Below the pieces are notes generated by a model that did not search any database, was not told the DNA's origin, and worked only from the letters and a program-made list of their open reading frames with translations. Positions 7,123-14,090 of a stretch of DNA of 22,445 nucleotides are shown in pieces. Position numbers and translations under genes: made by a program. The DNA is from an uncultured Eubacteriales bacterium (lineage in GTDB: Bacteria; Bacillota; Clostridia; Christensenellales; Aristaeellaceae). The stretch is taken from the NCBI GenBank assembly GCA_900542395.1, contig UQNM01000039.1, positions 1-22,445 on the forward strand, given 5' to 3'. Position 1 is the stretch's first letter; each line of letters begins with the position of its first letter.

Positions 7123-7173
7123 ACAGTCTCTCCCGGTTGAAAACGTGGGGGAACGAAAGAAGAAGAGAAGGGA

Positions 7174-8544
7174 ATGAAAACTGTGTTTGAAAAGGTCTTT
7201 CAACTGAGCAAACACAAAACCACCGCCAAAACCGAAGTGATGGCGGGTATCACCACATTTATGACCATGGCCTACATTCTGGCCGTTAACCCGAGCATCC
7301 TGTCCGCCGCGGGGATGGACGCTACCGCCGTGCTGCTGGCGACGGCGCTGTCCTCCTTCATCGGCACGGCCTGCATGGCGCTGATGGCGAATCTGCCGTT
7401 CGCGCTGTCCGCGGGCATGGGTCTCAACGCGTTTCTGGCCTACACCGTCGTGCTGGGCATGGGCTACACGTGGCAGGTCGCGCTGCTGGCCGTCTTCGTC
7501 GAGGGTCTGATCTTCGTCGTGCTGAGCCTGACGAACGTGCGCGAGGCGATCTTCAACGCCATCCCGCTGACGCTCAAGCGCGGCGTTTCCGTCGGCATCG
7601 GCCTGTTCATCTGCTTCATCGGCCTGCAGAACGCCGGTCTGGCGGTGGATTCCGCCACGCTGGTGACGATCACGAGCTTCACCGAGAATTTCAGCACGCA
7701 CGGCATCTGCGCGCTGCTGGCGCTGATCGGCCTGTTCATCATGGCGGCGCTGTATCTCCACCATGTGCGCGGCGCGATCCTGCTGGGTATTCTGGCGACT
7801 TGGGTGATCGGCATGATCTGTCAGGTTGCGGGCATCTACGTGCCGGATCCGGCCAACGGCTTCTACACGCTCTTCCCGACGATGGCGCTGACGGATTTCT
7901 CCAAGCTGGGTCTGACCTTCGGCCAGTGCTTCAACGTGGATTTCTCCAACGTCGGCATTGTCAACTTCATCATCGTCGTGTTCTCCTTCCTGTTCGTGGA
8001 TATCTTTGATACCCTCGGCACGCTCATCGGCGTGGCCACCAAGGCCGATATGCTCGATGAGGAAGGCCGCCTGCCGGGCATCAAGCCGGCGCTCATGGCG
8101 GACGCCATCGGCACCACCGTCGGCGCTGTGATGGGCACCTCGACCATCACCACGTTCGTCGAGTCCGCTTCCGGCGTGGCCGTCGGCGGCCGCACGGGTC
8201 TGACCGCGCTGACCACCGGCCTGCTGTTCCTCGCTTCCATGTTCTTCGCGCCGATCTTCACGGCGATCCCGTCCTTCGCGACCGCTCCGGCGCTGATGAT
8301 GGTCGGCTACCTGATGGTTTCCACCGTCACCGAGATCCGCTTTGACGAGGATAACATGGCCGAGGCCATCCCGGCGTATCTGGCCATCGTCGCCATGCCG
8401 CTGTTCTACAGCATCTCCGAGGGCATTTCCATGGGCATCATCTCCTATGTGGTGCTGCATGTGCTCTCCGGCAAGGGCAAGCAGGTCAAGCCGCTGATGT
8501 ATGTGCTGGCCGTGCTGTTCGTGCTCAAGTACATCTTCCTGTAA
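7174..8544 (+). CDS. NCS2 family nucleobase permease (guanine/hypoxanthine/adenine type)
   Basis: This 456-residue polytopic membrane protein imports a nucleobase, most likely guanine/hypoxanthine or adenine, by ion symport. The N-terminus carries the PbuG/AzgA-type signature TEVMAGITTFMTMAYILAVN (residues about 21-40). SAGMGLNAF, the loop DIFDTLGTLIGVA, and GTSTITTFVESASGVAVGGR, which marks the substrate-binding region of this subfamily, follow. There are about 12-14 hydrophobic segments, and the protein ends in a hydrophobic LKYIFL. ATG 7174 is preceded by a purine-rich AGAAGAGAAGGG; the in-frame GTG at 7183 is an alternative start. It is monocistronic, with a promoter at 7093-7122 and a terminator at 8567-8605. 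The exact base transported cannot be read from sequence. Confidence 0.92.
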   Translation: MKTVFEKVFQLSKHKTTAKTEVMAGITTFMTMAYILAVNPSILSAAGMDATAVLLATALSSFIGTACMALMANLPFALSAGMGLNAFLAYTVVLGMGYTWQVALLAVFVEGLIFVVLSLTNVREAIFNAIPLTLKRGVSVGIGLFICFIGLQNAGLAVDSATLVTITSFTENFSTHGICALLALIGLFIMAALYLHHVRGAILLGILATWVIGMICQVAGIYVPDPANGFYTLFPTMALTDFSKLGLTFGQCFNVDFSNVGIVNFIIVVFSFLFVDIFDTLGTLIGVATKADMLDEEGRLPGIKPALMADAIGTTVGAVMGTSTITTFVESASGVAVGGRTGLTALTTGLLFLASMFFAPIFTAIPSFATAPALMMVGYLMVSTVTEIRFDEDNMAEAIPAYLAIVAMPLFYSISEGISMGIISYVVLHVLSGKGKQVKPLMYVLAVLFVLKYIFL

Positions 8545-8566
8545 GAAAAAGAGAAGAGAAAAGCAA

Positions 8567-8605
8567 AGCTCCGTTTCCCGCTTCGGCAGGAGACGGAGCT
8601 TTTTT
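8567..8605 (+). terminator. Bidirectional rho-independent terminator between convergent genes
   Basis: A 12-bp stem AGCTCCGTTTCC (8567-8578) / GGAGACGGAGCT (8589-8600) with one T-G wobble and loop CGCTTCGGCA is followed by a run of T residues to 8605. On the minus strand the same stem is followed by a weaker T-rich tract, so it can also serve the PHP hydrolase gene. Confidence 0.85.
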
Positions 8606-8634
8606 GTGCAGAGCGGCGCAAACCCGCCCGACGA

Positions 8635-9384
8635 TCAGAGGACGGAAGCCGTTTTCATGCGCGCCTCGCGCTCGGCGATATAGGCTTCAAAGCGCTCGAA
8701 GGTCGAATTGACGATCAGCTCCGGCGGGAAGTCGATCGAATCCAGCATCTCCAGCGCCTTGGGCACCTCGCCGACGTTGGCGCAGAAGTGCGCGTCGCTG
8801 TCCACGCAGACGCGAACGTCGTACTGCATGCAGAGCCGCGCGATTTTGCGGCAGTTGACGTCGCAGCCCGGCCGGGCGACGAAGGAGTTGTTGTTGATCT
8901 CGATCAGCCTGCCCCGCTCGGCGACGGCGCGAACCAGCCGCTCCGCGTCGATGGGGTAGGAGGGAATACCGGGGTGGCCGATCAGGTCGATGCAGGCGTG
9001 ATCCATGGCGCGGATATATGCCTCGGTGTGCGCGTCCGCATCCAGCACGGGCATGACGTTTTTGTGCATGCTGGCGATGCCGAAACGGATGTGCTGGAAC
9101 GCGCCGGGCAGGTATTCGTCCAGATGGCCTTCGGTATCCCAGAGGTTAAACTCCATGCCGGGGTAGACCCGAATCCCGCCGATGACGTCCGGGAGCTGGG
9201 AAAACGACCACGGCGTCCAGATGGTGCCGGTGCCCTTCATGCAGAAGCCGTGGTCGGTCATGCACAGGGCTTTCATGCCCTTTTGAGCGGCGGCGGCGCA
9301 GTTTTCCTGAATCGTTGACCAGGCGTGGCCGGACATGACGGTGTGCGTGTGCGCGTCCACCTCGATGCGCAGATTTTTGAGCAT
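8635..9384 (-). CDS. PHP-domain metal-dependent hydrolase (YcdX-type phosphatase)
   Basis: This is a 249-residue cytoplasmic protein of the polymerase-and-histidinol-phosphatase (PHP) superfamily, which hydrolyses phosphoesters with a multinuclear metal site. The start is the ATG at 9384-9382, with AAGGAGG 7 bases upstream; the frame extends further but only into repeat DNA. Metal-ligand motifs in order are DAHTHT (residues 10-15), MTDHG (around 43-47), PGMEFN, ASMHKN, LIGHPG and CVDSDAHF. The pattern closely follows the YcdX family, whose physiological substrate is not firmly known. It is convergent with the nucleobase permease and divergent from the frl operon, with which it shares an upstream region carrying a dispersed repeat. 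A role with the neighbours is not demonstrated. Confidence 0.88.
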   Translation of the reverse strand: MLKNLRIEVDAHTHTVMSGHAWSTIQENCAAAAQKGMKALCMTDHGFCMKGTGTIWTPWSFSQLPDVIGGIRVYPGMEFNLWDTEGHLDEYLPGAFQHIRFGIASMHKNVMPVLDADAHTEAYIRAMDHACIDLIGHPGIPSYPIDAERLVRAVAERGRLIEINNNSFVARPGCDVNCRKIARLCMQYDVRVCVDSDAHFCANVGEVPKALEMLDSIDFPPELIVNSTFERFEAYIAEREARMKTASVL

Positions 9385-9420
9385 AAGACATCCTCCTTGC
9401 TGAATTTGACGATGGGGCAA

Positions 9421-9504
9421 TAAATGAGCAAATCCGGAATCTGCATACATTCCGATAACGGGCGCGCCCATGTTTTTGATGCAGAATTTGCCATTTTGCT
9501 CAAT
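9421..9504. repeat. Dispersed palindromic repeat between the PHP hydrolase and frlB
   Basis: TAAATGAGCAAATCCGGAAT at 9421-9440 and CGATAACGGGCGCGCC at 9453-9468 match 1153-1201 and the reverse complement of 3070-3127. Within the copy, a left arm (TGAGCAAA ... CTGCAT, 9425-9446) has an imperfect inverted partner (ATGCAG ... TTTGCTCA, 9479-9502), so the unit is an imperfect stem with about 22-24-base arms. It lies in the 5' leader of the PHP gene and upstream of the frl promoter. The rest of 9385-9549 is AT-rich and holds no gene. Confidence 0.7.
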
Positions 9505-9549
9505 TGTTGTAGAAAACGGAAAAAATTTTAAGAAGTTTTACTGAACCGC

Positions 9550-9578
9550 TTGACAAATGGGACGGAATCTTGTAATAT
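9550..9578 (+). promoter_or_regulatory. Promoter of the frl operon
   Basis: A perfect -35 TTGACA (9550-9555), a 17-base spacer and a -10 TAATAT (9573-9578). It is the best sigma-A promoter in the window, consistent with a strong gene that needs repression. Confidence 0.85.
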
Positions 9579-9625
9579 GATGTCAACAAGATGTCATAAG
9601 ACATTATATACCAAGCTATGACATC
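9569..9625 (+). promoter_or_regulatory. Probable operator cluster for FrlR
   Basis: Starting at the -10 box there are several related repeats: CTTGT (9569-9573) / ACAAG (9586-9590); GATGTCA at 9579-9585 and again at 9590-9596; ATGTC/GACAT (9591-9604, spacer ATAA); and a perfect 9-base inverted pair GATGTCATA (9590-9598) / TATGACATC (9617-9625). GntR/HutC-type repressors bind short inverted repeats placed like this over or just downstream of the promoter, and such a regulator gene (frlR) closes the operon. FrlR binding is inferred, not shown. Confidence 0.6.
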
Positions 9626-9668
9626 GCACAAGACGTTTGAAGGAAATTTATGAAGGAGGATTTCAAAC

Positions 9669-10760
9669 ATGAACCAGGATCAGATCAAGCAACTCAACGA
9701 GGCTGTGGAGGCTGTGAAGACCCGTAAGATCGAGAACGTGTACTTTGTGGCCTGCGGCGGCTCCAAGGCGATCTTCGACCCCGCTCAGTTCATCTTTGAC
9801 CGCGAGACCACGCTCCCGTCCTTTGTCTACAACGCGAATGAATTCATTCATCGCTGCCCGAAGGGCCTGGGCGAGAACAGCCTCGTGGTGACCTGCTCCC
9901 ACTCCGGCAACACGCTGGAGACGACCCGCGCGACCCAGCTCGCTGGCGACAAGGGCGCGCTGACCATCAGCTTCTCCTACCGCGTGGATTCCCCGCTGTG
10001 GAAGGCGACCCAGCATCCGATTTCCTACGTCTGGGGCCCCGAATCCGATCCGGGCGACAACAACAACGGCATGCTCTACCGTCTCGTGTTCTCCATCCTG
10101 AACGTGCTGCAGCCCAACGAGAAGTATGAGCGCGCCATCAAGGCCTGCGACAATCTGGGCAAGGTTTACGAGGCCAACAAGGCGAAGTTCGCCGAGAGCG
10201 CGAAGGCCTTCGGCAAGAAGTATAAGAACAACAAGCTCATCTACACCATGTCCTCCGGCCCCTGCTACGGCGTGGCGTATTCCTTCGCCATCTGCCTGCT
10301 GCAGGAGATGCAGTGGATCCACTCCGAGCCGATCCACTCCGGCGAGTTCTTCCATGGCCCGTTCGAAGTGACCGACACGGATGTTCCGTTCATCGTGCTC
10401 AAGAACTACGGCAAGGATTGCGACGAGAACGTCAAGAAGAACTGGATCACCGAGTACGGCGCGGATTACAAGCGTCCGCTGGTTGAGATCGACAGCGCCG
10501 TCGGCGCTTACAGCGATTCCATGAACGGCGAGACCCGCGTGCTGGATGTGCGCGCCGAGGCGTTCATCAAGCGCTTCTCCGAGCATGTGATTCCGATCGA
10601 CTGCAACGAGTTCGATATGGAAGGCATCGACGAGGATCTGCGCAACTACTTTGCGGTGCTGGTGGCTGGCGTTGTCCTGCGCTCCTATGCGGACGAAATC
10701 GCCTACTACCGCGGACATCCGCTCTCCGTCCGCCGCTACATGTGGTGCATGGAGTACTAA
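9669..10760 (+). CDS. frlB: Fructosamine 6-phosphate deglycase, SIS-domain (FrlB-like)
   Basis: In FrlB enzymes this activity splits fructoselysine 6-phosphate (or a related fructosamine 6-phosphate) into glucose 6-phosphate and the free amine. The 363-residue protein has two SIS sugar-isomerase domains. The first has VYFVACGGS (residues about 24-32) and the phosphate-binding SHSGNT (77-82). The second has MSSGPCYGVA and the signature HSGEFFHGPFEV (about 223-234), containing the family's catalytic-region Glu/His. The C-terminus GHPLSVRRYMWCMEY resembles the end of E. coli FrlB. The N-terminal helix region is about 25 residues shorter than in E. coli. AAGGAGGA at 9653-9660 fixes the start. It is first in a B. 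subtilis-like frlBONMD order, which supports the assignment. A fructose-asparagine deglycase (FraB) is the main alternative. Confidence 0.85.
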   Translation: MNQDQIKQLNEAVEAVKTRKIENVYFVACGGSKAIFDPAQFIFDRETTLPSFVYNANEFIHRCPKGLGENSLVVTCSHSGNTLETTRATQLAGDKGALTISFSYRVDSPLWKATQHPISYVWGPESDPGDNNNGMLYRLVFSILNVLQPNEKYERAIKACDNLGKVYEANKAKFAESAKAFGKKYKNNKLIYTMSSGPCYGVAYSFAICLLQEMQWIHSEPIHSGEFFHGPFEVTDTDVPFIVLKNYGKDCDENVKKNWITEYGADYKRPLVEIDSAVGAYSDSMNGETRVLDVRAEAFIKRFSEHVIPIDCNEFDMEGIDEDLRNYFAVLVAGVVLRSYADEIAYYRGHPLSVRRYMWCMEY

Positions 10761-10784
10761 GATCGAAGACATTCGATTTGCAGC

Positions 10785-10817
10785 GTGATACAGCCGGCAG
10801 CGCGTCGGCTGTATCAC
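10785..10817 (+). other. Intercistronic hairpin between frlB and frlO
   Basis: A perfect 12-bp stem GTGATACAGCCG (10785-10796) / CGGCTGTATCAC (10806-10817) with a 9-base loop, not followed by a T-run. It is more likely an RNA processing or stabilising element than a terminator, and it protects the 5' side of the binding-protein message. Confidence 0.7.
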
Positions 10818-10846
10818 CGATTTCATAAAACGAGGAGGAAAAACCC

Positions 10847-12103
10847 ATGAAAAAGCGTATTGCTCTGGCGCTGGCGATGGCGATTTGCCTGTCTCTGCTG
10901 TGCACCGTGGCGCTGGCCGATAAAGTGACCGTCAACTTCTTCCATCGTTGGCCGAACGAGCCGAAGAACAGCTACATCAACAGCCTGATCGACGAGTTCG
11001 AAGCCGCTAACCCGGATATCGACATCGTTGCGGACTGCGTTCTGAATGATTCCTACAAAGAGAAAATCCGCGTTCTGGTTTCCACGGACGCGCTGCCGGA
11101 TGTGTTCTTCTCCTGGTCCGGCGTGTTCGGCGAGAACCTGACCCGTTCCGGCCGCGTGCTGGCGCTGGACGACGTGATGGCGCGCGACAGCGAGTGGTCC
11201 AGCCAGATCGTCGAAGGCCAGTGGGCTCCGTTCAACTACAACGGCAAGCAGTACGGCGCGCCGTGGTCCATGGACGGCAAGGCGTTCTTCTACAACGTGG
11301 ACGTGTTCAACGAGCTGGGCATCGAAATCCCGACCACGCTGAACGAGCTGTATGCGGTCTGCGAAAAGCTGAAGGAAAACGGCTATGACGAGCCGATCTC
11401 CGCCGGTTTCTCCGCGCCGTGGGCGGTCTCTCACTATCTGGGCACCATCTGCCAGCGCGTTGTCGATCCGGAAGTCCTCGCGAAGGATTACACCGGCGGC
11501 GGCGACTTCAGCGATCCGGCTTATATCGAGGCGCTGAACATCTTCAAGAAGCTGGGCGAGTACATGACCTCCGATCCGTGCTCCGTCGATCACGAGTTTG
11601 CGCGTAATGCGTTCATCATGGGCGTTTCCCCGATGTGCTACATGCAGCTCGCCGAGATGAAGTACATGCGCGACGACGAAGAGCTCAACTATGCGTTCTT
11701 CAACTTCCCGGCCGTGGAAGACGGCAAGGGCGATCCGGGTCAGCTGACCGGCGCGCCGGAAGGCATGATGATCTCCGCGACCGCCAAGCCTGAGGTTCAG
11801 GAAGCGGCCATCAAGTTCATGGAGTTCGTCATCTCTAAGGAAGGCGGCCATCGCATGATCGCCGAGTGCGGCGAAATCTCCTGCGTCAAGGGCGCCTGGG
11901 ACGAGACCAACTGCGACGAGAAGCAGCTCGAGGCGATCGACCTGATTCTGGCCGCGACCGAGCCGGCCGTCTGGCAGGATTGCGCGACCGAAGCGACCAT
12001 CGCCAACGCCTTCATGACCGGCGGCCAGCTCCTGCTGACCGGCGACATGACCGCCGAAGACGTGATGGCTTCCGTGCAGACCGCTGCCGCTGCCCTCAAG
12101 TAA
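10847..12103 (+). CDS. frlO: Sugar-type ABC transporter substrate-binding protein (FrlO-like)
   Basis: This 418-residue family 1 extracellular solute-binding protein would capture fructosamines for the importer formed with the two permeases downstream. The mature part begins DKVTVNFFHRWPNEPKN, then IDEFEAANPDI and ALPDVFFSWSG, typical of sugar- and oligosaccharide-binding proteins. GAPWSMDGKAFFYNVDVF lines the cleft region and FMTGGQLLLTGDMTAEDVM is near the C-terminus. The signal peptide (residues 1-24) ends ALA, a signal-peptidase I site. C14 and C19 are preceded by I and L, so no lipobox is visible, which is odd for a Gram-positive binding protein. GAGGAGGAA precedes the ATG. Strong hairpins on both sides suggest a boosted or stabilised message. 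The substrate is inferred from frlB and frlD. Confidence 0.85.
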   Translation: MKKRIALALAMAICLSLLCTVALADKVTVNFFHRWPNEPKNSYINSLIDEFEAANPDIDIVADCVLNDSYKEKIRVLVSTDALPDVFFSWSGVFGENLTRSGRVLALDDVMARDSEWSSQIVEGQWAPFNYNGKQYGAPWSMDGKAFFYNVDVFNELGIEIPTTLNELYAVCEKLKENGYDEPISAGFSAPWAVSHYLGTICQRVVDPEVLAKDYTGGGDFSDPAYIEALNIFKKLGEYMTSDPCSVDHEFARNAFIMGVSPMCYMQLAEMKYMRDDEELNYAFFNFPAVEDGKGDPGQLTGAPEGMMISATAKPEVQEAAIKFMEFVISKEGGHRMIAECGEISCVKGAWDETNCDEKQLEAIDLILAATEPAVWQDCATEATIANAFMTGGQLLLTGDMTAEDVMASVQTAAAALK

Positions 12104-12113
12104 TGCAACCAAG

Positions 12114-12153
12114 CCGGCGTCCGTGCTGTCGAGCCGGGCGCCGGTTCTTCTTT
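12114..12153 (+). terminator. Weak or partial terminator/attenuator after frlO
   Basis: A 9-bp stem CCGGCGTCC (12114-12122) / GGGCGCCGG (12136-12144) with a 13-base loop is followed by the interrupted T-tract TTCTTCTTT. It probably lets only part of the transcription continue to the permease genes, giving more binding protein than permease. Confidence 0.6.
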
Positions 12154-12197
12154 CCTCCCAAATGCCGTGAAAGCGGCGAAAGATCAACCATGCTGCG

Positions 12198-12237
12198 GTT
12201 GTCTTTCAAGAGAGGGGCGTATCCCTTGAAAGGCAAC
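12198..12237 (+). other. Second strong hairpin in the frlO-frlN gap
   Basis: GTTGTCTTTCAAG (12198-12210) pairs over 13 bp with CTTGAAAGGCAAC (12225-12237), with one wobble, and GGG/CCC can extend it inside the loop. There is no T-run. It is a likely RNase stop or 5' stabiliser for the permease message. An 18-codon open frame over it (12190-12246) is probably incidental. Confidence 0.65.
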
Positions 12238-12284
12238 CCGGTGTAAGTGAACGCAAAGCGATATTCAATCAGGAGGTGACCGTT

Positions 12285-13181
12285 GTGCAACAGACTAGAA
12301 GCGCTGGCATGAACCGTGCTACGCCGTATCTCTACGTGATTCCGTGCATTCTGTTGCTGGGTATTTTCGTCTATATCCCGCTGGTGGTCAATTTCTTCTA
12401 TTCTACGCAGAGCTTCAGCGCGTTTTCGCCGACGAAAACGTTCGTTGGGCTGACCAACTACAAGGAAATGCTGGCCGATCCCGTGATTCGCACCGCGATC
12501 GTCAACAACATCTGGTATTGCGTGATTTCGGTGATCTTTCAGGTGGGGCTGTCGCTGTGCATCGCGGCCGTGCTGGAAGATAAGCTGCTGCGCCACGTGA
12601 GCACGATGCTGCGCACGATGTATTTCCTGCCGGTTCTGATTTCCATGACCGTCGTTGCGCTGCTGTTCTCGTTCGTCTATCACCCGAAGATCGGCCTGAT
12701 CAACGCGGGGCTGAAGATGATCGGCCTGGGCAATCTGGCGCACGCCTGGACGGGCGCGACGGATACGGCGATTTTCTCCGCGATTGCCATGAGCCAGTGG
12801 CATTCCATAGGCTACACGATGATGCTGTTCATCGTCGCCATTCAGGGCATTCCGGAGGATCTCTACGAGGCGGCCGAGATCGACGGCGCGGGGCGTTTGC
12901 GCCGCTTCATCAACGTCACGCTGCCGCAGGTGAAGGAAATGACCTTCGTCATGTGCGTGACGACAGTTACCGGCGCGTTCCTGGTCTTCAACGACGTGTA
13001 TATCCTCACCGGCGGCGGACCGGGCAACGCCTCCACCACGCTGGCCGTATACATGTACAAGAACGGCTTTGCGCTCGATAAGATGGGCTATGCTTCCACG
13101 ATTGCGGTCGGTATGCTCATCATCTCCATGATTCTGGCGCTGATTCAGAATCGCGCGTTCGGTTCCGGAAAGGAGGATTGA
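12285..13181 (+). CDS. frlN: Carbohydrate ABC transporter permease, MalF-type (FrlN-like)
   Basis: This 298-residue inner-membrane permease is the first of two that form the channel of the fructosamine importer. The start is GTG 12285, since AGGAGG lies at 12271-12276 with 8-base spacing; an earlier in-frame GTG overlaps the ribosome binding site. There are six hydrophobic segments, beginning with YLYVIPCILLLGIFVYIPLV. The cytoplasmic EAA loop EAAEIDGAGRLRRFINVTLP (about residues 196-215), where the ATPase docks, is intact. FNDVYILTGGGPGNAS near the end is a hallmark of MalF/UgpA-type sugar permeases. It is two bases from the next permease gene. The order after frlB and frlO matches the B. 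subtilis frl operon. Confidence 0.87.
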   Translation: MQQTRSAGMNRATPYLYVIPCILLLGIFVYIPLVVNFFYSTQSFSAFSPTKTFVGLTNYKEMLADPVIRTAIVNNIWYCVISVIFQVGLSLCIAAVLEDKLLRHVSTMLRTMYFLPVLISMTVVALLFSFVYHPKIGLINAGLKMIGLGNLAHAWTGATDTAIFSAIAMSQWHSIGYTMMLFIVAIQGIPEDLYEAAEIDGAGRLRRFINVTLPQVKEMTFVMCVTTVTGAFLVFNDVYILTGGGPGNASTTLAVYMYKNGFALDKMGYASTIAVGMLIISMILALIQNRAFGSGKED

Positions 13182-13183
13182 CG

Positions 13184-14065
13184 ATGGAAAAGGCTGCGAC
13201 CGCACCTCGCGAGATCAAGAGAAAGAGAAGCCGCCTGCCGGGCAACAAGATGACGCCGCTCATGGCCATCATCATTGTGCTTCTGTTCATCTACTTCCTG
13301 CTGGTTGCGTATCCGTTATTCTGGATGATCTGCAACTCCCTGAAAAGCTACAAGGAAATTTACAAAAACATTTGGGCGATGCCCAAAAGTCCGCTCTGGA
13401 ATAACTATGCGCTCGCATGGCAGCGCGGTATTTCCAAGTACTTCCTCAACTCCGTGCTGGTGACGGGCTCCACGATTGTCGGCGCGATTCTGGTTTCCGC
13501 GCTGGCCTCCTATTCGCTGGCCCGCTTCCGCTTCAAGGGCAACCAGCTCATCTTCATCCTGTGCATGGGCGGCATGATGCTCTCCCCGCAGGTCACGCTG
13601 ATTCCGCTGTATAAGATCATTCAGGCGCTGCATATCCACAACACGTATCTCGCCCTGATTATCCCGTATACGGCGTATCGAATCCCGCTGATCGTCATGC
13701 TGATTCGTTCGCACTTCCTGTCGATCCCCAAGGAGATCGAGGAATCGGCGATTCTGGACGGCTGCTCCAGCTTCAAGGTCTTTTACAACATCTTCCTGCC
13801 GATGAGCAAACCGATCCTCCTGACATGCACCATCCTGACGGCGTATTATGCATGGAACGAGTTCCTTTACGCCATCATCTTCATTGACAGCGACAAGTTC
13901 CGCACGATTCCGGCCGGTCTGATGAACCTGCGCGACGCGCTCCAGACCGATTGGGGCGTATTGCTGGCGGGCATGACGATTTCCGCCGCACCGCTGATTA
14001 TCCTGTTCCTGCTGATGCAGAAGCAGTTTATCCGCGGCATGACGGCCGGCTCGGTCAAGGGCTAA
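13184..14065 (+). CDS. frlM: Carbohydrate ABC transporter permease, MalG-type (FrlM-like)
   Basis: This 293-residue permease is the partner of the gene just upstream. The start is ATG 13184, with AGGAGG at 13171-13176; the two genes are separated by only 2 bases. A basic N-terminus (REIKRKRSRLPGNK) precedes six hydrophobic segments. The MalG-type EAA loop is EIEESAILDGCSSFKVFYNI (about residues 186-205), followed by FLPMSKP. The C-terminus KQFIRGMTAGSVKG is the classic ending of MalG-family permeases. No ATP-binding subunit is encoded in this locus, so a shared multitask ATPase such as MsmX in B. subtilis presumably serves it from elsewhere in the genome. Confidence 0.87.
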   Translation: MEKAATAPREIKRKRSRLPGNKMTPLMAIIIVLLFIYFLLVAYPLFWMICNSLKSYKEIYKNIWAMPKSPLWNNYALAWQRGISKYFLNSVLVTGSTIVGAILVSALASYSLARFRFKGNQLIFILCMGGMMLSPQVTLIPLYKIIQALHIHNTYLALIIPYTAYRIPLIVMLIRSHFLSIPKEIEESAILDGCSSFKVFYNIFLPMSKPILLTCTILTAYYAWNEFLYAIIFIDSDKFRTIPAGLMNLRDALQTDWGVLLAGMTISAAPLIILFLLMQKQFIRGMTAGSVKG

Positions 14066-14090
14066 GAGAACGAAACGGAGGAACACGACA

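Noticed and set aside
7022..7173. Purine riboswitch upstream of the nucleobase permease
   Set aside because: The leader after the promoter is only about 45 bases, and the conserved purine-riboswitch core and three-way junction are absent.
9650..9727. 25-codon open frame overlapping the frlB start, preceded by AAGGAA
   Set aside because: It contains the frlB ribosome binding site and its sequence (rich in D, G, C) is that of an out-of-frame reading; there is no sign of an attenuating leader peptide.
12190..12246. 18-codon open frame between frlO and frlN
   Set aside because: It lies across a 13-bp hairpin with no convincing ribosome binding site; the hairpin explains the sequence better.
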